A stretch of DNA of 64,000 nucleotides from Vulcanococcus limneticus LL (lineage in GTDB: Bacteria; Cyanobacteriota; Cyanobacteriia; PCC-6307; Cyanobiaceae). Within the stretch, counting starts at the first letter, position 1. Every line of letters begins with the position of its first letter. A program made the position numbers and the translations under genes. Below the pieces are notes generated by a model that was not told the DNA's origin, ran no database searches, and saw only the letters and a program-made list of their open reading frames with translations. Positions 15,245-22,657 of the stretch are shown here, in pieces. The stretch spans positions 1 to 64,000 of the forward strand of contig NZ_NQLA01000001.1 of assembly GCF_002252705.1 (NCBI RefSeq), in the 5' to 3' direction.

Positions 15245-16194
15245 CGGGCGAACTTCAGCAGCTCCGCCGGCGAAGCGAGCAGATCGATGGCCACGAAGTA
15301 GATCTTGCCCTCGGGGTTGAGCAGGAAACGCCAGGCCACGTTCATGCCGATGCCGGCACCGAACCAGGGCGTCTGCACCTTGCCGGTCACCTTGATCTGG
15401 GTGAAATCGCCCTCGGTGGGCTCGGCGTAGCCACGTTCGGGCAGCAGGCGCAGGTTCTGGCAGTCCTCCCGGAAGAAGCGCAGGATGGCTTCGCGGCCCA
15501 CGATCGGCTTCTGGAAGGGTGCCTGCAGGGCGCCGTCAGGCAGAAACAGCTCGATCAGATTGTCGAAATCGTTGGCGTTCAGCAGATCCATGTAGCTGTT
15601 CACCGTGGAGTTGATCACCCCTTCGATGAACACTTTCTTGCGCTGCTCCTCCGGCGTGGGCGCAGTGATGGGCTCCATCACCCGCTGGCCTTCGCCCTTC
15701 TGGGGGTCATAGCCCATGTCCACCACGAAGTTGCGCAGCAGGGTGATCTGCTGGCCCTGATCCACCTCCTTGACGGAACTCAGCACGGCCGACGCGTTGG
15801 CGGAGAGCTGATAGCCCTCGGGAATCGGTGCCACGATCCCAGCAGCCATCCACTCACCCAGCTGATACCAGAAGCCCAGCTTGATGTTGACCGACCAGTA
15901 GGCATAGGTCCGGGCGATGGGGGTGTCGGTGCGGTTGGCGAGATCGCACATCACCTGGCTCTGATCCGCAAAGGACATGGCCTTGATCTGGTTCAGCACC
16001 GGCTCGGCGAACTGCATCCGGGCGGCACCGGGAGCGGCCACGGTGATGGTGTTGCCCATCTCCAGATAGGCGTACCAGATCAGGGCGAGCTGGTCTTCGG
16101 CACTCAGCAGGCGAAAGCGTGCCGTAATGGCGGGGACAACATCCGCCGACAGCGTTTCCGGGAAGATCTGCGCAGCCCTTTCAAGTGTGAACAT
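15241..16194 (-). CDS. ocp: Orange carotenoid protein (OCP, OCP1-type)
   Basis: The ATG at 16194 gives 317 residues, the standard OCP length. A GAGGAG ribosome-binding site six bases upstream supports it over an ATG seven codons earlier. The N-terminal helical carotenoid-binding domain (about 1-160) carries Leu-Ile-Trp-Tyr-Ala-Tyr-Leu-Glu-Met-Gly and Phe-Trp-Tyr-Gln-Leu-Gly-Glu-Trp. The linker follows. The NTF2-like C-terminal domain (about 190-317) carries the keto-group-binding Tyr (Asn-Ser-Tyr-Met-Asp) and Trp (Val-Ala-Trp-Arg-Phe). Strong blue light activates OCP to quench the phycobilisome. It leads an operon with crtW and frp, so ligand supply and recovery are encoded together. Confidence 0.95.
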   Translation of the reverse strand: MFTLERAAQIFPETLSADVVPAITARFRLLSAEDQLALIWYAYLEMGNTITVAAPGAARMQFAEPVLNQIKAMSFADQSQVMCDLANRTDTPIARTYAYWSVNIKLGFWYQLGEWMAAGIVAPIPEGYQLSANASAVLSSVKEVDQGQQITLLRNFVVDMGYDPQKGEGQRVMEPITAPTPEEQRKKVFIEGVINSTVNSYMDLLNANDFDNLIELFLPDGALQAPFQKPIVGREAILRFFREDCQNLRLLPERGYAEPTEGDFTQIKVTGKVQTPWFGAGIGMNVAWRFLLNPEGKIYFVAIDLLASPAELLKFAR

Positions 16195-16639
16195 CACTGT
16201 CTCCTCATTTGTCACAAACTGTAGCAGGCTGGTTCTGGATCTCGGTATGGGGTTGGTGGGCGGTTATCCCGCCACCACCTGTGTCGCTTGAAGCGGGGAG
16301 AATGTGCTTGTTAGTGATAGGAGCCGCAGGAGCCGGCAACGGCGCACGGCATTGACGGTTGGTCGGGCTGCTGTTGTACGGGCTGCCAGGGCTGGGAGGG
16401 TGCGGCTGCTCGGGAATCAGTTGACGTCCTGGGCTCGGACTAGGGCGGCTTTTGAGGGTTTATGGGCCTAAGTTTAAGGCTGCTCGTTGTTACTCTTCCG
16501 AGAATCCATCGTTCTGCTTGTCGCTCGCGGTTGCTGGGGCGCTGCGTCGGCTGCCTGCGCTGAATCCCAGCTGGTTGGCCCGTCCAGCGGTCCTGGCCCT
16601 TGAGCATGCTGCTGCTGTGCCGTACGCCCACTCCTGCCC
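16195..16639. other. Divergent intergenic region between ocp and a lipase-like gene
   Basis: The 445 bp must hold the ocp promoter on the minus strand and the lipase-like gene's promoter on the plus strand. A TACAGT hexamer about 30 bp upstream of the ocp start is a possible -10 element, but no convincing -35 partner is seen. A low-GC patch around 16440-16500 is the likeliest plus-strand promoter area. No gene, repeat or structured RNA was recognised. Confidence 0.35.
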
Positions 16640-17320
16640 ATGGCTCCGCAGCCGATCGTGATCCTCGGTGGCTTTCTGATCAGCCCGGAGGCCTATGCCC
16701 CGATGGCCGAGCGGCTGGAGCAGCTTGCTGGCCAGCCGGTGCGGCTGGTGGCGGTGAGCAAGCTCGACTGGCTGCTCACCGTCTTCGCCTTCGGTTGGGC
16801 GCGGATTCTGGATCGGGTCCAGCAAGTGGCGCTGGATCTGGCCCGGGATTCGCCCACGGGTCGGGTGACGCTGATCGGCCACAGCTCCGGTGGCATCATG
16901 CTGCGGCTGTTTCTGGATGACGCCCCGTTCGAGGGTCGTCGCTACGACGGCAAAGCCCTTGCCGATGGGCTGGTGATGCTGGGCAGCCCCCACACGGCCC
17001 TCAAGGCCACGGTGCTGCGCCAGATGGTGCAGCGGCGGCTGCCGGGAGCGGCCTTCGCCGATCGGGTCCGCTACGTGTCGGTGGCGGGAGATCTGGAGCT
17101 GGCAGCGGCGACGCCCCTGGCCCGGCGCCTGGCGCCGACGGCCTATCGCAACAGCACCGGCGATGCCAACGACCGGGGCGACGGCCTTGTGCCGGTGGCC
17201 TCGGCCCTGCTGGAGGGTTCCACCCCCGTGGTGCTTCCGGGGGTGGCCCATGGGGGCGCTTTCGGGCCCGTCTGGTATGGCAGCCCGGAGGTGGTCGAGC
17301 GCTGGTGGGGCGTGTTGTGA
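16640..17320 (+). CDS. Lipase/esterase-like alpha/beta hydrolase
   Basis: A 226-residue protein with an N-terminal strand and oxyanion loop (Val-Ile-Leu-Gly-Gly-Phe-Leu-Ile) and the nucleophile motif Gly-His-Ser-Ser-Gly-Gly near residues 80-85. Later come Leu-Gly-Ser-Pro-His, an Asp in Asn-Asp-Arg-Gly-Asp-Gly-Leu-Val-Pro near residue 180, and the C-terminal His in Gly-Val-Ala-His-Gly-Gly near residue 205. Together these make a plausible Ser-Asp-His triad of the triacylglycerol-lipase/PGAP1-like class found in cyanobacteria and chloroplasts. No signal peptide. Substrate could be a membrane lipid or an acyl ester. It converges with the small membrane genes downstream. Confidence 0.8.
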   Translation: MAPQPIVILGGFLISPEAYAPMAERLEQLAGQPVRLVAVSKLDWLLTVFAFGWARILDRVQQVALDLARDSPTGRVTLIGHSSGGIMLRLFLDDAPFEGRRYDGKALADGLVMLGSPHTALKATVLRQMVQRRLPGAAFADRVRYVSVAGDLELAAATPLARRLAPTAYRNSTGDANDRGDGLVPVASALLEGSTPVVLPGVAHGGAFGPVWYGSPEVVERWWGVL

Positions 17321-17324
17321 GTGC

Positions 17325-17402
17325 TCAGTCGGCCAGATCGGGTTGGAGCAGCGCCCCAACGATCCAGGCGCCGAACAGCAGCACGGCGAGGGTGGCGATC
17401 AT
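17325..17402 (-). CDS. 25-residue membrane peptide
   Basis: A tiny reading frame encoding a single hydrophobic helix (Ile-Ala-Thr-Leu-Ala-Val-Leu-Leu-Phe-Gly-Ala-Trp-Ile-Val-Gly-Ala-Leu-Leu) followed by Gln-Pro-Asp-Leu-Ala-Asp. Its ATG overlaps the stop of the preceding 39-residue gene by four bases (ATGA), strong evidence that it is translated. The size is in the range of small photosystem or cytochrome b6f subunits, but the sequence matches none I know. It is the last of three tiny genes led by an HLIP. Confidence 0.45.
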   Translation of the reverse strand: MIATLAVLLFGAWIVGALLQPDLAD

Positions 17403-17518
17403 CGGGGGTTGGTTGACGAGAGGTCGCTGGGGCGGCTCAGCACAAAGACGACCATGCCAGTGAGCACAACGATGAGGCCCACGACGGCGCCGATGGCGGC
17501 GGTGTAGTTGGTGTCCAT
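17399..17518 (-). CDS. 39-residue single-helix membrane protein
   Basis: The protein has a short polar N-terminus (Asp-Thr-Asn-Tyr-Thr), a hydrophobic helix at residues 7-27 (Ala-Ile-Gly-Ala-Val-Val-Gly-Leu-Ile-Val-Val-Leu) and a polar Ser/Pro-rich C-terminus. Topology and size are like small photosynthetic-complex subunits, but it does not match PsbM, PsbN, PsbX, PsbY, PsaM, PetM or PetN as I remember them. It starts 5 bp after the HLIP stop and overlaps the next tiny gene by four bases, so it is part of one transcript. Confidence 0.5.
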   Translation of the reverse strand: MDTNYTAAIGAVVGLIVVLTGMVVFVLSRPSDLSSTNPR

Positions 17519-17523
17519 CGCGA

Positions 17524-17667
17524 TCAGCCCAGACCGATCTGGGAGAGGATGCCCTGGCCGGTGAGCAGCTCGGTGCTGAGGCCGATCACGAAGCCGAGCA
17601 TGGCGAGGCGGCCGTTCCAGGTTTCTGCGAATTCGACGAAACCGAAGCGGGAGGAGGTGTCAGCCAT
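17524..17667 (-). CDS. hli: High-light-inducible protein (HLIP, one-helix LHC-like)
   Basis: A 47-residue protein with the chlorophyll-binding core of the LHC superfamily: Phe-Ala-Glu-Thr-Trp-Asn-Gly-Arg-Leu-Ala-Met-Leu-Gly-Phe (about residues 13-26), the pattern ExxNxRxAMxGF, followed by Ile-Gly-Leu-Ser-Thr-Glu-Leu and a polar end. Hlips sit in thylakoids, bind chlorophyll and carotenoid, and protect photosystem assembly intermediates under high light and other stress. It leads a three-gene cluster of tiny membrane proteins on the minus strand. Confidence 0.9.
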   Translation of the reverse strand: MADTSSRFGFVEFAETWNGRLAMLGFVIGLSTELLTGQGILSQIGLG

Positions 17668-17801
17668 GGACCGTTACGAAGTGTTGCTCCTACTGTAACG
17701 GAGTGTGACGGCTTCTGGTCGGTGGGGTTCTCCGCCCTGTTCGGGGCTGCGCGGCGTCGGCTCCAGGCCCTGGCTAGCCATGGGGCAGTTCGGCCGCCGC
17801 C

Positions 17802-18311
17802 ATGGGCAGCGCACTGGCCTTGCTCCTGGGCCATCTGGATCTCTGGACCCTGGTGATCGCCCTGATCGGCGCTGGCTTCGCGGTTCGCCGCAGCCCCAGC
17901 CTGGCGCGCTGGTCGGAGGCGACCCTGCTGTGGATCGCCTTCTGGGTGCTGGGGGTCAACGGCCTGGCCGGCTTCCTGATGCACCTGCTGCTGGGGCCCT
18001 TCATCGCGGCCCAGATCGGCTGGCCCGACAGCCCGTTTCAGAACGAAGTCGCCTACGCCAATCTCACCATCGCGATCCTGGGTTTCTCCTCCTGCTGGCT
18101 GCGCCGGCGCGACTACCTGCTGGCGGCGATGGTGGCCTACGGCTCCTGGATCTTTGCCGATGGGGTGGGCCATGGGGTGTCGCTGGTTGCCACGGGCAAT
18201 TGGGCCCCATCCAATGTGGGCACGATCCTCTACACCGACCTGTTCACCCCGATCCTGGTGGCGGTGCTGCTCTGGCTCAGTCGCGCCGAGCGCACCCGCC
18301 TGAAGGGCTGA
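17802..18311 (+). CDS. DUF6790 family membrane protein
   Basis: A 169-residue integral membrane protein with about four or five hydrophobic helices and short loops. The Asn-Gly-Leu-Ala-Gly-Phe, Gln-Asn-Glu-Val-Ala-Tyr-Ala-Asn-Leu, Gly-Asp/Ala-Asp-Gly-Val-Gly-His and Thr-Asp-Leu-Phe-Thr-Pro segments match the DUF6790 pattern. Buried acidic and His residues suggest a channel, transporter or enzyme inside the membrane; no function is known. It is monocistronic as far as can be seen. The ATG at 17802 is preferred because the protein starts directly with the first helix. Confidence 0.65.
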   Translation: MGSALALLLGHLDLWTLVIALIGAGFAVRRSPSLARWSEATLLWIAFWVLGVNGLAGFLMHLLLGPFIAAQIGWPDSPFQNEVAYANLTIAILGFSSCWLRRRDYLLAAMVAYGSWIFADGVGHGVSLVATGNWAPSNVGTILYTDLFTPILVAVLLWLSRAERTRLKG

Positions 18312-18351
18312 GCTGGCCCTTGCCTGGTTTGGGTTGGTGTCAGTTGTTGTG

Positions 18352-18606
18352 TCAGTCGTTGAGCAGATCAAAGATCGCTTTCTGTAGATCCTTGGACTGC
18401 TCGAGTTGATCGAATACCCAGGCCATGGCGGTGGCGGGATTCTGGAAACCCAGTTCCTTGCAGAGGCGCTGGATCACGTCAGAGTGCTGCTCATAGAGGG
18501 AGAGATCGGCCACACTCTGCACCCGGAGATGGCGGCTGATCAGCTGGCTTGTGGCGAGATCTGCAGGCTCCATGGCAATGCATCGCATGGGTAGAAGTGT
18601 AGGCAT
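18352..18606 (-). CDS. Small unknown helical protein
   Basis: An 84-residue protein, or 77 or 73 residues if the Met codons at 18588 or 18573 are used. It is mostly alpha-helical, with Ser-Arg-His-Leu-Arg-Val-Gln, Ile-Gln-Arg-Leu-Cys-Lys-Glu-Leu-Gly-Phe and Trp-Val-Phe-Asp-Gln-Leu-Glu. The last helix ends in Ala-Ile-Phe-Asp-Leu-Leu-Asn-Asp. Its coding bias is less strong than the neighbours'. I do not recognise it. It lies downstream of cbpM on the same strand with a gap of 36 bp. Confidence 0.45.
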   Translation of the reverse strand: MPTLLPMRCIAMEPADLATSQLISRHLRVQSVADLSLYEQHSDVIQRLCKELGFQNPATAMAWVFDQLEQSKDLQKAIFDLLND

Positions 18607-18642
18607 CCGTTTCCCTGGAAGACCTTCTGCAGGAGTACTCCT

Positions 18643-18951
18643 TCAGCGGGGCAACAGGCATTGCAGTTCCCGCAGGCGCTGCTCCAGGGCCTCGATGCGC
18701 TCCAGGTAGGTGAGGGCGAGAGCCATGCCGGGCGTGTTGAGACCGAAGGTGTCGCGCAGGGTCGCGGCTCGCCTGGCCTGATGCACCACCCGGGCCTGGA
18801 AGCTCCAGCCCGAAACGCTTCCGTGGCTTTCCAGGACCCCGAACTCCACCAGTTCCAGCACCTCCGCCTCGGCCAGACCCGAAGCGGCCAGCAACTCGGC
18901 CAGGTCCACCCGGCTCTCCGCATCGGCTGGAATCAGCACGTCGTCAGTCAT
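18643..18951 (-). CDS. cbpM: CbpM-like chaperone modulator
   Basis: A 102-residue MerR-like small protein of the CbpM family: an N-terminal [11 protein letters not shown] helix, [11 protein letters not shown] (about residues 28-40), and a C-terminal coiled coil ([11 protein letters not shown]). CbpM binds the J domain of CbpA and inhibits it. The start overlaps the end of cbpA by 8 bp, matching the known cbpA-cbpM operon order. The ATG at 18951 is chosen over a longer in-frame start inside cbpA. Confidence 0.75.
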   Translation of the reverse strand: MTDDVLIPADAESRVDLAELLAASGLAEAEVLELVEFGVLESHGSVSGWSFQARVVHQARRAATLRDTFGLNTPGMALALTYLERIEALEQRLRELQCLLPR

Positions 18952-19888
18952 GGGAGGCACCTGCGAAGAAGGATTGGCGTGGGTCGAAGCTGGAGGCGGA
19001 GGCAAGCTCACGATAGAGCTCCTGTTCGCGCTCGCCGATCTGCTTGGGCGTCACGATCTGCAGCACGCCGTAGAGATCCCCCGCGCCCTCTTTGCGCCTG
19101 GGCAGTCCTTTCCCGGCCAGCCGTAGTTTCTGCCCCGTCTGGGCACCGGCCTGCACGGTCAGCCGTACGCGGCCATCGAGGGTGGGCACCTCGATCTCAC
19201 CGCCGAGCGCGGCCTCCCACGGCGTCACGGGCAGCTGCAGGTACAGGTCATGGCCCACCGCCTGGAACAGGCGATGGGGCTTGAGATGGATGTCGAGATA
19301 CACGTCTCCCGGTGGGCCGCCGCCGCTGCCCGGGCCGCCGCGGGCCGGAATGCGCAGCCGCTCGCCTTCGGTCACGCCCTTTGGGACGCGGATGCGCACG
19401 ATCTGGTTCTGGCGCCCGAGGCTGCCGTCGGGGCGCCGCTGCGGCACCTGGCGCTCCAGGCTCACTTCGGTGCCGCGTGCCACCTCCTCCAGGCTGAGCT
19501 GGGCCACGGCCTCGATGTCCTGGCCGCGCATGGGGAAATCGGGCCGGGCCTGGCGCTGGGAGGCATGGAACCCCATCTGTTCGAACAGGTCGGCCAGATC
19601 CACCTCGCCATGGCTCTGGCCCTGCCAGAAGCGGCTGTCCCAGCCCGGTGGTGGACGGAAATCCTCGCCAGCCTGGTGGCGGCCCAGTTCGTTGTAGGCC
19701 TGGCGCTTGTCGGGATCTGAGAGGGTCCCGTAGGCCTCACTGATCTCCTTGAAGCGCTCCTCAGCTCCGGCTTCCTTGGAGATGTCGGGGTGAAATTTGC
19801 GGGCCAGCCGGCGGTAGGCCTTCTTGATCTCCTCTTCGCTGGCGTCACGGCCAACGCCGAGGGCCTCGTAGTAGTCCTTGAACTTCAT
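18944..19888 (-). CDS. cbpA: CbpA-type DnaJ chaperone (J domain plus C-terminal substrate-binding domains)
   Basis: A 314-residue J protein. Residues 3-68 are the J domain with Arg-Lys-Phe-His-Pro-Asp near residue 30-35 (the HPD needed to stimulate DnaK ATPase). A linker with Gly, Phe and Pro-rich sequence follows without a zinc finger. Residues ~120-300 are the two beta-sandwich substrate-binding domains, including Val-Arg-Ile-Arg-Val-Pro-Lys-Gly-Val and Gly-Gly-Pro-Pro-Gly-Asp-Val-Tyr-Leu. The lack of a zinc finger and the partner cbpM identify CbpA rather than DnaJ. It is the first gene of the pair. Confidence 0.9.
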   Translation of the reverse strand: MKFKDYYEALGVGRDASEEEIKKAYRRLARKFHPDISKEAGAEERFKEISEAYGTLSDPDKRQAYNELGRHQAGEDFRPPPGWDSRFWQGQSHGEVDLADLFEQMGFHASQRQARPDFPMRGQDIEAVAQLSLEEVARGTEVSLERQVPQRRPDGSLGRQNQIVRIRVPKGVTEGERLRIPARGGPGSGGGPPGDVYLDIHLKPHRLFQAVGHDLYLQLPVTPWEAALGGEIEVPTLDGRVRLTVQAGAQTGQKLRLAGKGLPRRKEGAGDLYGVLQIVTPKQIGEREQELYRELASASSFDPRQSFFAGASHD

Positions 19889-20108
19889 CGCCCCGCACCA
19901 GCGGCATCGTCACCATCGCCATGCCGCGGAGGCTGCGTCAACGGTCGGGCGTTTCTAGCTTGCGGCCATCAGGGGTCTGGGCCGTTGGCGTGACGCGATC
20001 CCGACAGCGCGTGGATCCACGGACCCGCAGTGATGCGGAGCTGGTGCGCTGATCCTGGCCCCCAGGTTGGGTCCCCCGTGTTGGCAACCCATTCCAGCCC
20101 CGTCCGCC

Positions 20109-20792
20109 ATGCGTCCGCCGATGCCGATCGCCACCGATCCGCGGGGAGCCCCGGGTTTCGACTACCGCCTGCTGCACCGGGTGCCCGCTACGGCGGTGCC
20201 CCAGTTCCTCGCCCTGGAGAGGCGGCTGCAGGCGGCGGTTCAGGACTTCCCCGGCTACCTGGGTGAGAGCGGACCCCGCTACGTGGGTCGGATCCGGGGC
20301 CAGGCGGGGCAGCGAACCGTGCACCTCTATGAATCGATCCTGCGGTTTGACGGATTGCAGGGCTTCCTGCAGTGGATGGACAGCCCCATCCGCCGCGCCA
20401 TGCTCCAACCCGCCGAGCAGCAGGGCTATGGCTTCGAGGGCTCCGCCGACTGGGAGGGCTATTCCCGATGGCTGGCCCTGTCGGTGCCGGGCCCGGTGCC
20501 GCTCTGGAAGACCAACCTGCTGGTGCTGCTCGTTCTTTACCCCACGGTGATGGGGTTGACCATGGCCCTGCACGGTCTGCCCTGGGATTTCCCCGCCAAG
20601 TTGCTGCTCGGCAATGTCTGCAGCGTCGCCATCACCGGTTGGCTCCTGGTGCCCTGGGCCAGCCGCCTCTATGGCCCCTGGGCCGAGGGTCGGGGTCCCC
20701 GGTGGCAACGGGCCCTCGCCCTGGCCTCGATTGTGGGGGTCTTGGTCGCCCTGCTGCAGCTGTTTCGCAGCCTGCCCTCCACGCTCTGGTGA
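20109..20792 (+). CDS. Membrane-anchored antibiotic-biosynthesis-monooxygenase (ABM) fold protein
   Basis: A 227-residue protein. Residues 15-115 have the ferredoxin-like ABM pattern (Tyr-Arg-Leu-Leu-His-Arg-Val-Pro, Phe-Leu-Ala-Leu-Glu-Arg-Arg-Leu, Phe-Pro-Gly-Tyr-Leu-Gly, and Ile-Leu-Arg-Phe-Asp-Gly-Leu). Residues 140-227 have three hydrophobic helices. ABM domains include heme and quinone monooxygenases; a related cyanobacterial group is fused to a membrane part as here. Substrate is unknown. The start at 20109 is chosen because it gives the normal ABM beginning. Confidence 0.6.
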   Translation: MRPPMPIATDPRGAPGFDYRLLHRVPATAVPQFLALERRLQAAVQDFPGYLGESGPRYVGRIRGQAGQRTVHLYESILRFDGLQGFLQWMDSPIRRAMLQPAEQQGYGFEGSADWEGYSRWLALSVPGPVPLWKTNLLVLLVLYPTVMGLTMALHGLPWDFPAKLLLGNVCSVAITGWLLVPWASRLYGPWAEGRGPRWQRALALASIVGVLVALLQLFRSLPSTLW

Positions 20793-20829
20793 GGGACTGG
20801 CCCGATCGCTCCAGGCCGCCAGGGGCTGC

Positions 20830-21495
20830 TCAGCAGTCCCAGGCCCTCAGCAGGTTGCTGTAGCTGCGGCTGATCAGGTCGAAGATCTCGTCCTTGCCGC
20901 TGCGGGCGAACAGGGCCCGCCGTGCCGAATCCAGCTCGAACAGCAGTTCCCGCTGTTCGGCCTGGCGGATCCTGCTTTCGATCCAGCCCACCGCCACGAG
21001 CCGTTCCCCCGAGGTCACCGGCTCCACGCGATGCAGCAGGGTGCTCGGATACACCAGCGCGTGGCCCGCCGGCAGCCGGAACGGCTCCTCGCCGCTCGGC
21101 GATTCCAGCACCAGGGCTCCACCGCTGTAGGCGTCGGGCTCGCTCAGGAACACGGTGAAGGAGAGATCCGTGCGGCCGCCCGCCATCCAGGCGTTGTCGA
21201 CATGGCGCCCATAGCCCTCCCCCACGCCGCTGCGGCTGAACAGGATGCCGTGGATGTGGCGGGGGAAGGCCGCCGCCTGAACCAGGGGATGGCGAAGCAG
21301 ATGATCCTGCAGCTCCGAGGCCAGCCGCTGATGCAGCGCGCCGCTTCGGTCGAGCTGCTGGTTGTGCTTCACGGCGCGGGCGTGCCAGCCGGCCGTCTCC
21401 GCTCCCGGCCGCCAGTCGGCGTTGGCGTTCTGCAGCGGCTCGGCCATCGCCTGCCACTGCTGCGGGTCGAGCAGCGGCTCCAGGGGGAAACGCAT
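20830..21495 (-). CDS. PKHD-type 2-oxoglutarate/Fe(II) dioxygenase (PiuC-like)
   Basis: A 221-residue protein with the double-stranded beta-helix dioxygenase core: Gly-Arg-His-Val-Asp-Asn-Ala-Trp (the HxD iron ligands near residue 95-99) and Thr-Leu-Leu-His-Arg-Val-Glu-Pro-Val (the second His and the Arg site near 157-165). The C-terminal half follows PKHD hydroxylases of the PiuC/YbiX family. They oxidise an unidentified substrate using 2-oxoglutarate and are often iron-regulated. The ATG at 21495 is preferred. A longer frame upstream is GC-rich and low-complexity. The gene converges with the ABM gene. Confidence 0.85.
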   Translation of the reverse strand: MRFPLEPLLDPQQWQAMAEPLQNANADWRPGAETAGWHARAVKHNQQLDRSGALHQRLASELQDHLLRHPLVQAAAFPRHIHGILFSRSGVGEGYGRHVDNAWMAGGRTDLSFTVFLSEPDAYSGGALVLESPSGEEPFRLPAGHALVYPSTLLHRVEPVTSGERLVAVGWIESRIRQAEQRELLFELDSARRALFARSGKDEIFDLISRSYSNLLRAWDC

Positions 21496-21599
21496 GGATG
21501 TGACGGTTGTTACCGCGGCGTGTTGTGTCTGTTGATGGATCCCGCTGGCGACTGGTCCATCCAGCAGGATCGAAGCACCGTCAAGCCGATAGCGCCCCG

Positions 21600-21791
21600 A
21601 TGAAACGCCACAGCATTGCCCTGTTTCTGAGCAGCCTGGCCCTGGCGGGCGGAACCGTGGCCTGCGGTCGCACCCCGGAAGCCGGGGAGAACGGTGGAGA
21701 CCGGGACCGCCAGGAGAAGCCCAGCCAACCGGCCAAGCCCGCGCCCGCCAGCGACGACGGTGGTGAAGGTGGCGAGGGCGGCGAGGGCTGA
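21600..21791 (+). CDS. Small lipoprotein-like secreted protein
   Basis: A 63-residue protein. Residues 1-22 are a basic start and hydrophobic core (Ile-Ala-Leu-Phe-Leu-Ser-Ser-Leu-Ala-Leu-Ala) ending at Gly-Thr-Val-Ala-Cys, a slightly weak lipobox. The mature part is low complexity: Asp, Glu, Gly and Pro/Ala/Lys repeats including Gly-Gly-Glu-Gly. It may be a small acidic lipoprotein, or a spurious ORF in low-complexity DNA. Transcription direction and position upstream of the DUF305 genes are compatible with a real gene. Confidence 0.45.
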   Translation: MKRHSIALFLSSLALAGGTVACGRTPEAGENGGDRDRQEKPSQPAKPAPASDDGGEGGEGGEG

Positions 21792-21905
21792 GGTCGCAGC
21801 GCGTGGGGCCTGCTGCGCGGGGGAGCCTCCGAGCGCCAGCGGCCCCAGTCCCGCTTGGTGGAATCGTGATCAAGCTGGAGATGTTCCCTTGAGCACGAGG
21901 CCGCC

Positions 21906-22568
21906 ATGGCCATCAGGCCCATTCCTGGTTGGACCTGGGGGGCGGCCATCACTGCCGGGTTGCTGGCCAGTTCAGGCCTGGTGCCGCCGGGCACGGGGGC
22001 GGCTCCAGCGCCGCCGGTTGGCGCGGGCCCGGGGGCCATGGGCATGCCGATGGGGATGCGGCCGGCTGATCAGCGCTTCATCGTGATGATGATTCCCCAT
22101 CACGATGGGGCGATCGCGATGGCCGATCTGGCGCTCACCAGGGCCAGGCGGCCGGAGATCCAGGCCCTGGCGCAGCGGATCAAGGCCAGTCAGAGCGAGG
22201 AAAACGCCCAGATGCGCCGCTGGTATCGCCAGTGGTATGGCGCCGACGTGCCGGCCTGGACGCTGGGCGGCCCGGGCTCAGGCATGGGCATGGCTGGCCC
22301 CATGGGGATGGGCATGGGCATGGGCATGGGCGGGGCAATGCCGGGCCTGGCCACCAGCTTGGAGGCGCTCAAGGCTGCGCCCGATTTCGATCGCGCCTTC
22401 ATCGAGCAGATGATTCCCCACCACCGCATGGGCGTGATGATGGCCTCCCACGCCCAGTGGAACAGCCTGCATCCCGAGCTGCGCAGCCTGCAGGCCGCCA
22501 TGGTGCGGGTGCAGAGCCAGGAGATTGCCCAGATGGAGCAGTGGTATCGCCAGTGGTATGGCTCCTGA
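21906..22568 (+). CDS. DUF305 protein with duplicated domain (copper-binding candidate)
   Basis: A 220-residue secreted protein with signal peptide (Ala-Ala-Ile-Thr-Ala-Gly-Leu-Leu-Ala-Ser). Two DUF305 halves follow, each with the Met-Ile-Pro-His-His signature (about residues 62-73 and 169-180) and a Met-rich helix ending in Tyr-Arg-Gln-Trp-Tyr-Gly. Between them is a low-complexity Gly-Met run at about residues 125-143. DUF305 proteins include the copper-binding CopM of cyanobacteria, so Met and His may bind Cu(I). It is next to another DUF305 gene downstream on the same strand. Metal binding is inferred. Confidence 0.8.
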   Translation: MAIRPIPGWTWGAAITAGLLASSGLVPPGTGAAPAPPVGAGPGAMGMPMGMRPADQRFIVMMIPHHDGAIAMADLALTRARRPEIQALAQRIKASQSEENAQMRRWYRQWYGADVPAWTLGGPGSGMGMAGPMGMGMGMGMGGAMPGLATSLEALKAAPDFDRAFIEQMIPHHRMGVMMASHAQWNSLHPELRSLQAAMVRVQSQEIAQMEQWYRQWYGS

Positions 22569-22657
22569 GGGCGTTGCGCAGCGGCAGACGCCACCCCTTG
22601 ACTCTCCATCTACGGGAGGCTGCACGGTGGGGCTGGTCTCCCCTCCAGCCGCCCGCG

